A stretch of 64,000 nt of DNA from SSSZ01 sp036732025 (GCA_036732025.1 DAINDE010000009.1:23668-87667); one strand, 5' to 3'. Counted from the first letter of the stretch, positions 49,908-58,911 are shown. The notes: a model not told the origin generated them from the sequence alone. Made by a program: numbers and translations.

Positions 49908-50531
49908 TCAGGGTCTGTTCCCCGTCTGGGGGACGCTGTGGCAGCGGTTGCAGGAGAAGAAGGTGATGAAGGCCACCCGGTCGTGGCACATGCCGCAGTA
50001 TTTGCCGCGGAAGATGTCGGCCATGCGGATGGAGGTGCTGCCCGCCCGGGCCGGGAAGGGGTCCGGATGGCAGTTGGCGCAGGCCAGCCAGAGCGTGTGC
50101 GACCGGTGGGGAAAGCGCACGTGGGGCATTTCCCGGGTGTTCTTCATGATGATATCGAGATCGAGAACCTCCATGTCCCCCTTGCCGGCCAGGTCGCTGC
50201 GGGGCGCGATGAGCCCCTCCCGCAGGGCGCGCATCCAGTCCGGGAAGCCGTTGGCGTCGTAGGGCAGGTGGCGGGTCGCCTCCTCGATGCGCTGCAGGCG
50301 GGCTACATCGGGATTGGCCGGATCCAGGTAGCTGCTGCTGTCGATCGCCCGCCGCGCTTCATGGGCGGCCGCCGGCGCCGCGGCGGGGGGAGGCGCCTCG
50401 GGGGCCGCCACCGCAGATTTCGGCGTCGCCCGCAGGAAGGCCCGGGCCTCGTCAGCGTGCGGAAGCAGGAGGGCTGCCATCACTGTCAGCGCCACGGCGG
50501 CCTGGCACGGCCGCAGAAACCGGCGGCTCAC
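49908..50531 (-). CDS. Triheme c7-like cytochrome c
   Basis: A 207-residue exported protein. The GTG start at 50531 gives a signal peptide (VSRRFLRPCQAAVALTVMAA, cut after about 32), then an Ala/Pro linker and, at the C-terminus, three CXXCH motifs: CANCH, CGMCH and CNRCH. The segment PHVRFPHRSHTLWLACANCH with two extra His and the short FRGKYCGMCHD spacing are typical of the c7-type triheme domain with bis-His hemes. It is probably a periplasmic electron carrier. The stop lies four bases from the convergent heme-GGDEF-EAL gene. Confidence 0.85.
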   Translation of the reverse strand: MSRRFLRPCQAAVALTVMAALLLPHADEARAFLRATPKSAVAAPEAPPPAAAPAAAHEARRAIDSSSYLDPANPDVARLQRIEEATRHLPYDANGFPDWMRALREGLIAPRSDLAGKGDMEVLDLDIIMKNTREMPHVRFPHRSHTLWLACANCHPDPFPARAGSTSIRMADIFRGKYCGMCHDRVAFITFFSCNRCHSVPQTGNRP

Positions 50532-50805
50532 CGGGCCCCCGGCCGGAACGCGGGGTGCGGCCGCCCGTCTACCTGACGGAGAAGCCGTCCGGCGCCCCGC
50601 GTGGCGGCGAGAAGATGGATTTCCCGAATGTGGGAACGGATTCCTGCCGACGGGAAAGAGTCGGCTGGGGGCCATCCGTCTCCTGCTGCGCACACTGCGG
50701 TCGGGTCAGGGGCGGGGGCCGGATCGGGGCGGGCGATAGCGAGGATTGCCATGGCGGACATGATGAGGACAGGGATTGGCCGTTCGACGACGGTAAGCCT
50801 TCCTT

Positions 50806-50820
50806 GCACGGCTTGTGCCA
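50806..50820 (-). promoter_or_regulatory. Sigma-54-type promoter candidate for the c7-like cytochrome gene
   Basis: On the minus strand TGGCAC, five bases, GTGC: perfect -24 box, correct spacing, one mismatch in the -12 box. The implied leader to the GTG at 50531 is long, about 260 bases. Confidence 0.45.
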
Positions 50821-50825
50821 CCCGA

Positions 50826-50854
50826 TTGTGAAATTATTACTTAGGTAATAATAT
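50826..50854 (+). promoter_or_regulatory. Promoter with palindromic operator before the CHASE gene
   Basis: TTGTGA (50826-50831), 17 bases, TAATAT (50849-50854). The 8-bp palindrome ATTATTAC-TTAG-GTAATAAT (50833-50852) fills the spacer and -10 box, an ideal site for a repressor. This AT-rich spot stands out from the GC-rich surroundings. Confidence 0.6.
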
Positions 50855-50920
50855 GGTTCCCCGGATACTCGTTCCTGTTGTCGGAAAGTACGAGCGATCC
50901 GGGGGGACAAGGAGGCGGGC

Positions 50921-51841
50921 ATGGTGGCATGGGCTAGCGGGAAGCGCGGCAGGTACATCGGGGTGGCGAGCCTCGTCGGCCTGCTGCTGGGGCTGACCAT
51001 CGGCTACGAGGCGCTGGAGCTGCGCCAGGAAATGAAGCGCTCGGCGGCCCGCGGGGTCGCCTACGCCAGCGCCCTGCGGCTGAGCCAGCGGGTGCAGGAG
51101 GCGGTGGGGCCGGCCTACATGCTGGCCGCCCTGGTGCAGCGCGGCAACGGACAGGTGGACCAGTTCGAGGCCGTGGCGACGGATCTGCTGCAACAGTTCC
51201 CCATGGCTCGGGCCGTCGAGCTGGCCCCAGGGGGCGTCATCACCCAGGTCTATCCGCTACCCGGCAACGAGGGCATCATCGGCCACGACCTGCTGCGGGA
51301 CAAGGCGCGCAACCGCGAGGCCCATCTTGCCGTGGCCCGCAAACAACTCACCCTGGCCGGCCCCTTCGAACTCAAGCAGGGGGGGCTGGGGGCCGTCGGC
51401 CGCTTTCCGGTGTTCCAGTACACGCCGGACGGCCGCCAGGAATTCTGGGGCTTCACCATCGTCCTGCTGCGGGTACCCGAGCTGCTGGCGGCGGCGGGCT
51501 TCGTCCAGCTTACCGGTGAGGGGTACGGCTTCGAGCTGTGCCGCGTTCCCCCCGACGAAGAGCAATGCACGCCCTTCTACCGCCAGGGAAGCGGCACCCT
51601 CGACGACCCCGTGCGGGTGACGGTGGACGTGCCCAACGGGCGCTGGACCCTGTCGCTGGCCCCGGATGGGGGATGGTCCTCGCCCTGGGACTGGAGCGGG
51701 GTGCTGCTCCATGGCGTCGGCCTGGCGGCCCTGCTCGGGGCCTTGCAGGCCCTCCTGCTGCGCAGCCTCTTTCCCCGCCGCCGGGCGGCGGACCACCGGG
51801 AGGAGAGAGCGGGAAGCGAGGTCGGTCCCCTCAGCCGCTAA
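50921..51841 (+). CDS. Stand-alone CHASE-domain membrane protein
   Basis: A 306-residue protein: helix 1 (about 12-30), a periplasmic CHASE domain (about 35-250) with the motifs LSQRVQEAVGPAYMLAALVQR, FPMARAVELAPGGVITQVYPL and GHDLL ... LTLAGPFELKQGGLG, then helix 2 (about 262-284) and a short basic tail. CHASE domains normally feed a kinase or GGDEF/EAL output, which is missing here, so it may act with another protein. The convergent 1314-residue GGDEF-EAL gene overlaps it by four bases. An AAGGAGG ribosome site precedes the start. Confidence 0.85.
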   Translation: MVAWASGKRGRYIGVASLVGLLLGLTIGYEALELRQEMKRSAARGVAYASALRLSQRVQEAVGPAYMLAALVQRGNGQVDQFEAVATDLLQQFPMARAVELAPGGVITQVYPLPGNEGIIGHDLLRDKARNREAHLAVARKQLTLAGPFELKQGGLGAVGRFPVFQYTPDGRQEFWGFTIVLLRVPELLAAAGFVQLTGEGYGFELCRVPPDEEQCTPFYRQGSGTLDDPVRVTVDVPNGRWTLSLAPDGGWSSPWDWSGVLLHGVGLAALLGALQALLLRSLFPRRRAADHREERAGSEVGPLSR

Positions 51842-54800
51842 GCCCCGCCGGGGCGGCGGGAGGTTGTCCGGCCGACCGCCGCCAACTGCAGGGCGGGCGC
51901 TTCCGCCTGGGGCAGGGGGAACTGGCCGAGACCGGTGACCAGCCGGAGGAATTCCTGGCCGGGGACGGGGCGGGAAAAGTGGTAACCCTGCAGCACATCG
52001 ACCGTGGCGTCCCGCAGGAAGGCCACTTGGTCGCAATCTTCCACGCCTTCGGCGACGATCTCGAGCTGCAGGGAATGGCCGAGGGCGACCACCGCCCGGA
52101 CGATGGAGGCTGCCCCGGCGTGCCCCGGCGTGTCCATCACGAAGGAACGGTCGATCTTCAGGGTGTCCAGCGGCAGTTGCCGCAGGTAGCCCAGGCTGGA
52201 ATAGCCGGTGCCGAAGTCGTCGATGGACAGGCTCACGCCCAGGCCCTTGAGCTCCTGCAGGGTGCGCAGTCCGGCGGCGGCGTCCCGCATGACGGCGCTT
52301 TCCGTCAGCTCGATCTCCAGGAGGGCGGGGGGGAAATCCAGATCGGCGAGGATGGCGGCGATCTTGCCGACCAGGTGGTCGTCGGCGAGTTGATGGGCAG
52401 ACAGGTTGACCGCCACGAACAGGTTGCCGGCGCTTTCGGCGCGCCAGCGGCGGTTTTCGGCGCAGGCGGTACGCAGCACCCACTCCCCCACCGGGACGAT
52501 CAGCCCCGTTTCTTCCAGCAGCGGAATGAACGTCGACGGCGGCACTTGCCCGCCGAGTTCCTCGTTGCGCCAGCGCAGCAGGGCTTCGGCGCCGACGATG
52601 CGGCCGTTCTTGGCGGACACGAGGGGCTGGTAGAAGACTTCGAATTCGCGGCGGTCGAGGGCCGAGTGCAGGCGGCTTTCGAGCCGCATGCGGTCGGCCG
52701 CATGGTGGTTCATGTCCTGGCGGAAGAAGCGATAGGTGTTGCCGCCGTCGCCGATGGCGGCGTACATCGCCGTGTCGGCGCCGCCGGCGAGTTCTTCGAA
52801 GGTGCTGCCGTCCTCGGGGTAGAGGCTGATGCCCTGGCTGACGGAGAGATGGATTTCATGCCCTTCCATGACCGTGCTGCGGCGCAGGGCGCGCTGGATG
52901 GCGCGGGCGGCGCCAGCCGCGGCCTCGGGGCCGTCCAGGCTGTCGAGGAGGATGGCGAACTCGTCGCCCCCCAGGCGGCAGACACAGGCGGCGTCGGGAA
53001 CGGCGGCCACCAGCCGCTCGGCCACCGAGAGCAGGATGCGGTCGCCGCACTGCTGCCCCATGGAATCGTTGAACAGCTTGAAGCGGTCGATGTCCAGCAC
53101 CAGGAGGCCGAGGCGCTTCGTCCCCGGCCGGGCCAGGGCCTGCTGCACCCGTTCCCGTAGCTGGGCGCGGTTGGGGAGCGAGGTGAGGGGGTCGAAGTAG
53201 GCCAGGAAATCCAGGCGGGCCTCGATTTCCTTGTGGTGGGTCAGGTCGGAGAAGACGGCGACGTAGTTGGAGATTTCGCCGGTCTCGTTGCGGACTACGC
53301 TGATGTTGAGCCACTCTGGATAAATCTCGCCGTTGCTGCGCCGGTTCTCGATTTCGCCACGCCATTCGCCATGCCGCTGCAGGGTTTCCCACATGCGGGC
53401 ATAAAAGTCCGGGGACTGGCGGCCGGAGCTGAGCAGGCGGGGGTTGCGGCCGATGACCTCGGCGGCCTGGTAGCCGGTGACCACGGTGAAGGCCTTGTTC
53501 ACCATTAGGATGCGGTTCTCGGCGTCGGTGATGACGATGCCCTCGGTGCTGTTGTCGAACACCCGGGCCGAGAGGTCCAGCTTTTCCTGGACGGCCCGCC
53601 GTGCGGCGGCTTCCTCCAGGGCCTTGAGGGCGAAGGAGATGTTGTCGGCAAGGTCCGAAAGCATGCGTTGCTCGTCGCTGCCGAGGTCGTTGGCGGCGCT
53701 CGCCAGGATGCCGATGGCGCCGAAGGGCGCCCCGTCGGCGGCCAGGCGCAACCGGACGAGGGCGTGCAGGCCGAGCCGGCCCAGCTCCGCCGCCAGGGCG
53801 TTGCCCAGGGTGGCGACGGGGTGGACGCAGATGGTCTTGCCGCTCCCCGGGTCCGGGCAGCAGCCGGCCTGGGCGGCCAGGCGCTCGACCAGGTCGCGGT
53901 TGGCGGGCTGGCAGGTATGGATGAAGTTCCGGCCGCCGCCGTCGAGCTGGACCCAGGCGACGGGGAAGCCGCCGTGCTCCTCGATGAGACGGGCGATGAT
54001 GTGCAGCAGGCGATCCCGGTCGTGGATGCGGACGATGGCCTGGCTGGTCTCGCTCAATACCGTCAGGATACGGTTCAACTGGCTGACGCGCGTTTCCGCC
54101 TGCTTGCGCTCGGTGATGTCGAGGATGATGCCGACGATGCCCCCGGCCCGCCCGCTGGTCGCCCGGAAGATGGCCTTGTGGAACATCACCTCCCGGGTGA
54201 CGCCATCGGCGGCGACGACCGAGGATTCGTAGATCTGGTTGCCACCGGCCTGGATCAGTTCGTTGTCGGCCCGCTGGTACTGGTAGGCGAGCTGCGGCGG
54301 GCAGAAGTCGAAGACGGTCTTCCCCGCCAGGGCTCCCCGGGACTTGCCGAGGAAGCGCTCGAAGGCCGAGTTGACGCTGATGTAGCGCCCTTCGACGTCC
54401 TTGAAGAAAAGGGGCGCGGGGATGGCCTCGAGAAGCTGTTCCAGGAAATTGAGATGTTCCCGCAGGCGCCGGTCGAGCAGCTCCCGCTCCGTCTCGTCCT
54501 CGCCGAATTCGAGGACGTATTCCGGATCGCCGTGGCGGTCGAACAGCGCCACCTTGCGGAAGCGGACCCAGCGCTCGCTTTCGCCGGGCATGGAAACCTG
54601 CTGCAGGGGCAGTTCGACCACCCGCCGCTCGGCCATGGCCTGGTAGTCGGTGCGGGTGAGCAGCACGGCCAGTTCCGGCGCATGGATCTCCTCGCTGTTG
54701 CGGCCCACCAGCAGGTCGCGGCTGCGGCCGAGGATGGCTTCGCCGGAGCGGTTGATGCGGGAAATGCGCAGGTCGCTGGCACGCTTGATGACCACCATCC

Positions 54801-55782
54801 CGGGCAAATGCTCGAACATGGCGTCCAGCACCCGGTGCGAGCGCTCCAGCAGGCGCTCGGCGTGAATGCGGTTGTCGATCTCCAGTTGCAGGGCGGCCTT
54901 CTCGTCCTCCCCCGCCCGCAGGCGGTCGGCCTGCTGCGCCGCCTCGCCGGGGCGGCGGACGCGCAGGTGGAGCACCAGGCCGTAGATCGGCAGCAGCACC
55001 AACAGGCAGGCCAGCCAGCCGAGGGCCGCGGCCAGGGGCGACAGGGCGGGCGGCGCCTCGACGTCCAGCACCAGCTGCCCGTTGCGGGGCAGGGGCAGGG
55101 AGCGGGAGACGGCGCCGGCCGATTCGCCGCCGCGGGTGTCCAGCAGCACCGTCGGAGCCTGGGTCGAGTCGCCGACATGCCGGAGATAGGCGCCGTGCCC
55201 CGCCGCCGTTTCACCCAGGCCGCCTGCCTCGGCCAGGGCCGCGAAGGAGAGGGTGGTGCTGGCGTAGCCCCAGAAGCGGAGCCGTTTCCCGGAACGGTCG
55301 TCGGCGAACAGGGCGTGGCTGACCACCAGTTCCCCGGGACGGACGGTCCAGATGGCGTCGCCCATGGGCACCAGGGCCGCCCCCTCCGGCAGCGGGGGCA
55401 GGACGATGGGCGTCTTCGGCGCCTTGCCGCCTTCCAGGCGGACCTTGCCGGTACCGTCGCCGGCGGTGATCTCATAGCTGGCGGTGAGGCCGCTGGCCGC
55501 CGCCAGTCGGGCCAGGACGCGGGGCAGTTCGCCCGCCGGCGTGCCCTGGAGCGCCAGGGGCAGGGCGGCGGTGGCGGCCCCGATCCGTTCGACGGCGGTG
55601 CTCAGCAGCGCCCCGTGGAGCTCGGCCCGGGCGGCGGCCTCCCGGGCCAGGCGCTCTTCCTGGGTGCGATGGCTGCTGGCGATGTGGTAGGCAAGGGGGA
55701 GCCAGAGCAGGAGGCCGATGGCGGCGGCGGCGAGGTGGTCGCGAATTCGTGCCGCCTGCAGTATCGGCTCCCGGTTTTCCAT
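51838..55782 (-). CDS. Large membrane multi-sensor GGDEF-EAL protein
   Basis: A 1314-residue protein. Two transmembrane helices (about 16-36 and 250-272) enclose a CHASE-like periplasmic region. Then come PAS (about 310-430), PAS (about 445-560), GAF (about 575-735), PAS-PAC (about 745-865), GGDEF with intact LGGDEF, and EAL with AEALLRW, NLSAHQL, ELTESAVM, IDDFGTGYSSLGYL, LKIDRSF and AEGVED. It can make and/or break c-di-GMP in response to several signals. A perfect sigma-54 promoter lies about 90 bases upstream, tying it to the cytochrome locus. Confidence 0.93.
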   Translation of the reverse strand: MENREPILQAARIRDHLAAAAIGLLLWLPLAYHIASSHRTQEERLAREAAARAELHGALLSTAVERIGAATAALPLALQGTPAGELPRVLARLAAASGLTASYEITAGDGTGKVRLEGGKAPKTPIVLPPLPEGAALVPMGDAIWTVRPGELVVSHALFADDRSGKRLRFWGYASTTLSFAALAEAGGLGETAAGHGAYLRHVGDSTQAPTVLLDTRGGESAGAVSRSLPLPRNGQLVLDVEAPPALSPLAAALGWLACLLVLLPIYGLVLHLRVRRPGEAAQQADRLRAGEDEKAALQLEIDNRIHAERLLERSHRVLDAMFEHLPGMVVIKRASDLRISRINRSGEAILGRSRDLLVGRNSEEIHAPELAVLLTRTDYQAMAERRVVELPLQQVSMPGESERWVRFRKVALFDRHGDPEYVLEFGEDETERELLDRRLREHLNFLEQLLEAIPAPLFFKDVEGRYISVNSAFERFLGKSRGALAGKTVFDFCPPQLAYQYQRADNELIQAGGNQIYESSVVAADGVTREVMFHKAIFRATSGRAGGIVGIILDITERKQAETRVSQLNRILTVLSETSQAIVRIHDRDRLLHIIARLIEEHGGFPVAWVQLDGGGRNFIHTCQPANRDLVERLAAQAGCCPDPGSGKTICVHPVATLGNALAAELGRLGLHALVRLRLAADGAPFGAIGILASAANDLGSDEQRMLSDLADNISFALKALEEAAARRAVQEKLDLSARVFDNSTEGIVITDAENRILMVNKAFTVVTGYQAAEVIGRNPRLLSSGRQSPDFYARMWETLQRHGEWRGEIENRRSNGEIYPEWLNISVVRNETGEISNYVAVFSDLTHHKEIEARLDFLAYFDPLTSLPNRAQLRERVQQALARPGTKRLGLLVLDIDRFKLFNDSMGQQCGDRILLSVAERLVAAVPDAACVCRLGGDEFAILLDSLDGPEAAAGAARAIQRALRRSTVMEGHEIHLSVSQGISLYPEDGSTFEELAGGADTAMYAAIGDGGNTYRFFRQDMNHHAADRMRLESRLHSALDRREFEVFYQPLVSAKNGRIVGAEALLRWRNEELGGQVPPSTFIPLLEETGLIVPVGEWVLRTACAENRRWRAESAGNLFVAVNLSAHQLADDHLVGKIAAILADLDFPPALLEIELTESAVMRDAAAGLRTLQELKGLGVSLSIDDFGTGYSSLGYLRQLPLDTLKIDRSFVMDTPGHAGAASIVRAVVALGHSLQLEIVAEGVEDCDQVAFLRDATVDVLQGYHFSRPVPGQEFLRLVTGLGQFPLPQAEAPALQLAAVGRTTSRRPGGA

Positions 55783-55882
55783 GCATTCCCTCTGGCTTGC
55801 ACCGCCGGTGGCGGCGGTGGGTTGTCGCCCGTCCCCTGGCGGCCCGGCTGGTCGCGGAACGGACTTTATGGGGGGTGAAAAC

Positions 55883-55897
55883 GCAAGAACGGTGCCA
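55883..55897 (-). promoter_or_regulatory. Consensus sigma-54 (RpoN) promoter before the large GGDEF-EAL gene
   Basis: On the minus strand TGGCAC (55897-55892), five bases, TTGC (55886-55883): an exact match to the -24/-12 core. The predicted start near 55871 leaves a leader of about 90 bases to the ATG at 55782. Confidence 0.75.
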
Positions 55898-55907
55898 GTG
55901 CCGCCGG

Positions 55908-56762
55908 TCAGAAGACCGGCAGGCCCATCGCCTGCAGCGCCCGGTTCAACTGGCCGACGGCCTGCTCCATGAGGGCGACGGCGTCGCGGTGGCGGCCGGC
56001 GTGGGCCAGTTGCTCCGCCTCGCCGCGCAGCCGCCGGCCTTCCGCCCGCAGGGCCTCGACCGGGGCGCGCCGGTCGCCGTCGGCCTTGCCGTCGCGGATC
56101 ATCATGGCGACCAGGATTTCGTTGCTTTCAAAGCGGCGGATTTCGTAGGCGAATTCCTCGGCGGGGGAGGCGAAGCTCAGGCTGAGGACCACTTCCTCGC
56201 CGGCCCGCAGGCGGGACAGCTCGCTGACGGCGAGCTGGTAGGCCTCGCCGAGGGAACGGTTGGCGGCCTCCAGGTTGCCGGCGGCGGCGAGGCGGCGGGC
56301 GTCGGCGCTCTTGCCATCGAGCCGGGCGAGGAGTTCCCGGGCGGCGCGGCCGCTCCGCGGGTGGGCGGCCAGGTCTTCCACCGAAGCGCGGTAGGTCGCC
56401 ACCTGTTCGACCAGATTCTGGTAGCTGTTCCGCCGGGCGTCCTCGGAGAGGCCGGCCGGCGTGGCCCCTGCCGAGGCCGAGGCGCTGGAACGCAGCGCGG
56501 TGTCCAGGATCTGCCCGGCCTCTTCGAGGCGGTCGGCGGCGAGGGCCTGGCGTGCCTGGATGAGGGCGGCCCCGGACCTTTCCAGGCGCTCCGAGGGCGG
56601 CGTCCCCGCCGACTGGGCCTTGGCCGCCTGGCTGCTGACCAGCATTTCCAGGAGCTTCACCTTCTGCTCGATGAGGCGCCGGCCGCCATCGGCGGACGGC
56701 GCCTGGGCCAGGGCCAGGCCGGCGGCGAGAAGCCAGGGAACGGCCAGCAGGCGGCGGCTCAC
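55908..56762 (-). CDS. Secreted helical protein of unknown function in the triheme cytochrome operon
   Basis: A 284-residue exported protein: signal peptide (MSRRLLAVPWLLAAGLALA-QA) and an almost wholly alpha-helical mature part with repeated ARxALAADRLEEAGQILD-type helices, suggesting a TPR-like or coiled bundle. No heme motif, no catalytic motif. It begins 23 bases after the second triheme gene and is the last gene of that operon, so it may scaffold or mature these cytochromes. I do not recognise a family. Confidence 0.75.
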   Translation of the reverse strand: MSRRLLAVPWLLAAGLALAQAPSADGGRRLIEQKVKLLEMLVSSQAAKAQSAGTPPSERLERSGAALIQARQALAADRLEEAGQILDTALRSSASASAGATPAGLSEDARRNSYQNLVEQVATYRASVEDLAAHPRSGRAARELLARLDGKSADARRLAAAGNLEAANRSLGEAYQLAVSELSRLRAGEEVVLSLSFASPAEEFAYEIRRFESNEILVAMMIRDGKADGDRRAPVEALRAEGRRLRGEAEQLAHAGRHRDAVALMEQAVGQLNRALQAMGLPVF

Positions 56763-56785
56763 GGGTCGGCTCCGGGCCGCCGGGC

Positions 56786-57817
56786 TCAGGGGGCGGCGGC
56801 CGGCTTCGCCGGGAATCCCGCCAGGGGCCGGGGAGGCGCTGGCGGCGAATCGTCGGCGAGGGGGTGGAACACCCGGGCGATGTAGGCGACCACGGCGGCG
56901 ATGTCCTTTTCCGCCAGGACGTCGCGCCAGGCCGGCATGGAGGTGCCGGGCAGGCCCTCCCGTATGGCGTGGGCGATGCGCTGCCGCGAGGCGCCGGCCA
57001 TGAAGGCCGGGTCCCGCAGGTTGCGCGGGTGGGGTTCGAGGAACTGGCCGATCCAGTTCTTGCCGGTGCCGTCGGCGCCATGGCAGAAGGCGCAGTTGTT
57101 CTGGAACAGCCGTTCGCCCCGCCGCTCCCGGGGAGTCAGCCGCCCAGCCTTGGGCGGGATGTCGTGGAGGGCGTAGGGGCTGGCGCTGGCCATGGCGTCC
57201 ACCGGGGGCGCCGGTGCCGCCAGCGAGAAGTTGTTGCGGGGGAAGGAGAGGGGCCGGGAATCCCAGGCCACCTCGTCGCCGCCGGGTGCCCCCCGGTCAT
57301 GGCAACTGACGCAGCTCGACAGGTAGAGGCGTTTGCCGGCGGCCTGCTCCGGGCTAAGGCTTTCCCAGGTTCGGGAAAGGGGAATCTCACCGGTGGCAAA
57401 GGGGAAGGCGGCACGGTAGCGATCGTGGTCCGGCCAGCCGTTGTCGGCCGTGTGGTAGCGGGTGTTGGTCGCCTGGCGGCGGACGAATTCGTCCACGATG
57501 AAGGCAGCCACGGCCGCCATGTCCCCTTCGCCGATGATGCCGGCGAAGGATTTCATGGCGGTGCCGGGACGGCCCTGGCGCAGGACCTCGACGATCTTCC
57601 CGCTGTCGAGGGGGGCGGGGCGCGGGGCGCGGAAGCTGGCCGGGGGCGGGGTCAGGTAGGTGGCGGCCAGGGTGCGGGCGTCCCCCGAATAGCCATGGCA
57701 GAAATAGCAGCGGTAGTTATAGACCGCCCGGCCCCGTTCCAGCACCGGGTCGGCCGCCGGCGCCGCTGTCGGCAGGGCCAGGGCGGCCAGCAGGGCGAGG
57801 AGGGCGGCAGGCTTCAC
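56786..57817 (-). CDS. Triheme class I cytochrome c (second gene of operon)
   Basis: A 343-residue exported protein with GTG start at 57817 overlapping the previous stop (GTGA). After the signal peptide (to about residue 22) there are three c-type modules with CYFCH (about 37-41), CVSCH (about 155-159) and CAFCH (about 235-239). Modules one and three carry the GRPGTAM / GLPGTSMPAW loop with the axial Met and the helix IAAVVAYIARVF, as in class I cytochromes of oxidase or dehydrogenase complexes. Probably a periplasmic or membrane-surface electron carrier. Confidence 0.88.
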   Translation of the reverse strand: MKPAALLALLAALALPTAAPAADPVLERGRAVYNYRCYFCHGYSGDARTLAATYLTPPPASFRAPRPAPLDSGKIVEVLRQGRPGTAMKSFAGIIGEGDMAAVAAFIVDEFVRRQATNTRYHTADNGWPDHDRYRAAFPFATGEIPLSRTWESLSPEQAAGKRLYLSSCVSCHDRGAPGGDEVAWDSRPLSFPRNNFSLAAPAPPVDAMASASPYALHDIPPKAGRLTPRERRGERLFQNNCAFCHGADGTGKNWIGQFLEPHPRNLRDPAFMAGASRQRIAHAIREGLPGTSMPAWRDVLAEKDIAAVVAYIARVFHPLADDSPPAPPRPLAGFPAKPAAAP

Positions 57818-58875
57818 CGCCCCGCCCCGCGCGGCGGACGGACGAAGCGCTGGAAGACGAATTCGCTGACGTCGGCGATCTGCTGGGGCTCGAGAACCTT
57901 GCTCCAGGCCGGCATTTCGGCGCCCAGCCGGCCTTCGGAAACGGCGGTGAAGATGGCGGGGCGGTTGAAGGCTGAACGGAAGGCCGGGTCCACGAAGTTG
58001 CGCGGCTTGGGGTTGATGAAGTAGGCCCGCGGCCCCTTGCCGTCGCCCTTGGCGCCATGGCAGGTGGCGCAGTTGGCCATGTAGGTCTTCTCGCCGCGGG
58101 CGGCGTTGCCCTGCAGGCCGTTCTGGAAGGGCTGGGCGAGGGTGTCCTCGGCCGTGGCCGGGCCGGCCCGGCCGGCGTGGGCGTTGGTGCCGGAGATGGC
58201 GCTGGAGGCGGGCAGCATCAGCGAGGTGCGGACGTAATCCACCACCGCTTCGATGTCCTGGGCCGGCAGGCGGCCGGCGAAGGCCGCCATGGCAGTGTTG
58301 GCGCGGCCGCGGGTGACGGAGTTGATCATCCGTTCCCGGGTCAGCTCCACCCGGGCCTGGGGCGTGGTGAAGTCCCGGGGCGGGATCAGGCCGGCGGCGC
58401 CGCTGGCGCCCTGGCCGCGGTCGCCGTGGCAGACCATGCAGTTCTGGGCGTAGAGGCTGCGCCCGCGCTGGAGGCGGGGGTCGAGGGCAACCTGCATGAA
58501 GGTTTTGCGGATGTAGTCCACCACCGCCTCGATTTCCTTCGCTTCGAGCTGGGTGGTCCACCCGGTCATGGCCGTCCCGGGCTTGCCATGGGTGACGATG
58601 GTGACCATCGTCTCGCGGGTGAGTTCGGAGGCGCGGGTGAAGTCCCGCGGCGGCGGCACCAGGCTGTTGCGCGCCCGGCTGTTGCCGTCGCCCCGGTCGC
58701 CGTGGCAGACCGAGCAGTAGTTGTGGTACAGGACGTCCGGCTTGATCGGTCCGCCCTTGGCGGGGCGCTCTCCCCCCCAGGCCGCCGCAGCGGCCAGCGC
58801 CAGCAGGCAGGCGGCCAGCGGGCGCCAGCCCGGGATGGTTGGCGTGGGCAGGAATTTGGACAAACGGGCGCGCAT
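57814..58875 (-). CDS. Triheme class I cytochrome c (first gene of operon)
   Basis: About 353 residues with a signal peptide (LAACLLALAAAAAWG) and three homologous c-type modules: CSVCHGDRGDG, CMVCHGDRGQG and CATCHGAKGDG, each with a PPPRDFT-like loop, a PGTAM/AEMPAW Met ligand and a V-D-Y-I/V helix. The internal similarity shows triplication of one module. I prefer the ATG at 58875 because GAGG precedes it at proper distance; an ATG at 58890 would add five residues but has no ribosome site. A sigma-54 promoter sits just upstream. Confidence 0.88.
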   Translation of the reverse strand: MRARLSKFLPTPTIPGWRPLAACLLALAAAAAWGGERPAKGGPIKPDVLYHNYCSVCHGDRGDGNSRARNSLVPPPRDFTRASELTRETMVTIVTHGKPGTAMTGWTTQLEAKEIEAVVDYIRKTFMQVALDPRLQRGRSLYAQNCMVCHGDRGQGASGAAGLIPPRDFTTPQARVELTRERMINSVTRGRANTAMAAFAGRLPAQDIEAVVDYVRTSLMLPASSAISGTNAHAGRAGPATAEDTLAQPFQNGLQGNAARGEKTYMANCATCHGAKGDGKGPRAYFINPKPRNFVDPAFRSAFNRPAIFTAVSEGRLGAEMPAWSKVLEPQQIADVSEFVFQRFVRPPRGAGR

Positions 58876-58911
58876 GGCGGCGATCCTCATGGAAGGTGGT
58901 CGCCCCGGTTC

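Larger units (their letters stand above)
50532..50920. other. Intergenic region of 389 bases between the c7-like and CHASE genes
   Basis: No gene is supported. It holds a minus-strand sigma-54-like site (50806-50820), a plus-strand promoter with a palindrome (50826-50854) and several GC-rich hairpins including CCGAC...GTCGG around 50648-50664. I searched the long minus-strand leader for GEMM and cobalamin riboswitch landmarks and found none. Confidence 0.5.

Noticed and set aside
50532..50800. Possible c-di-GMP (GEMM) or cobalamin riboswitch
   Set aside because: The conserved GCAAAGCC-type and B12-box landmarks are absent on both strands.
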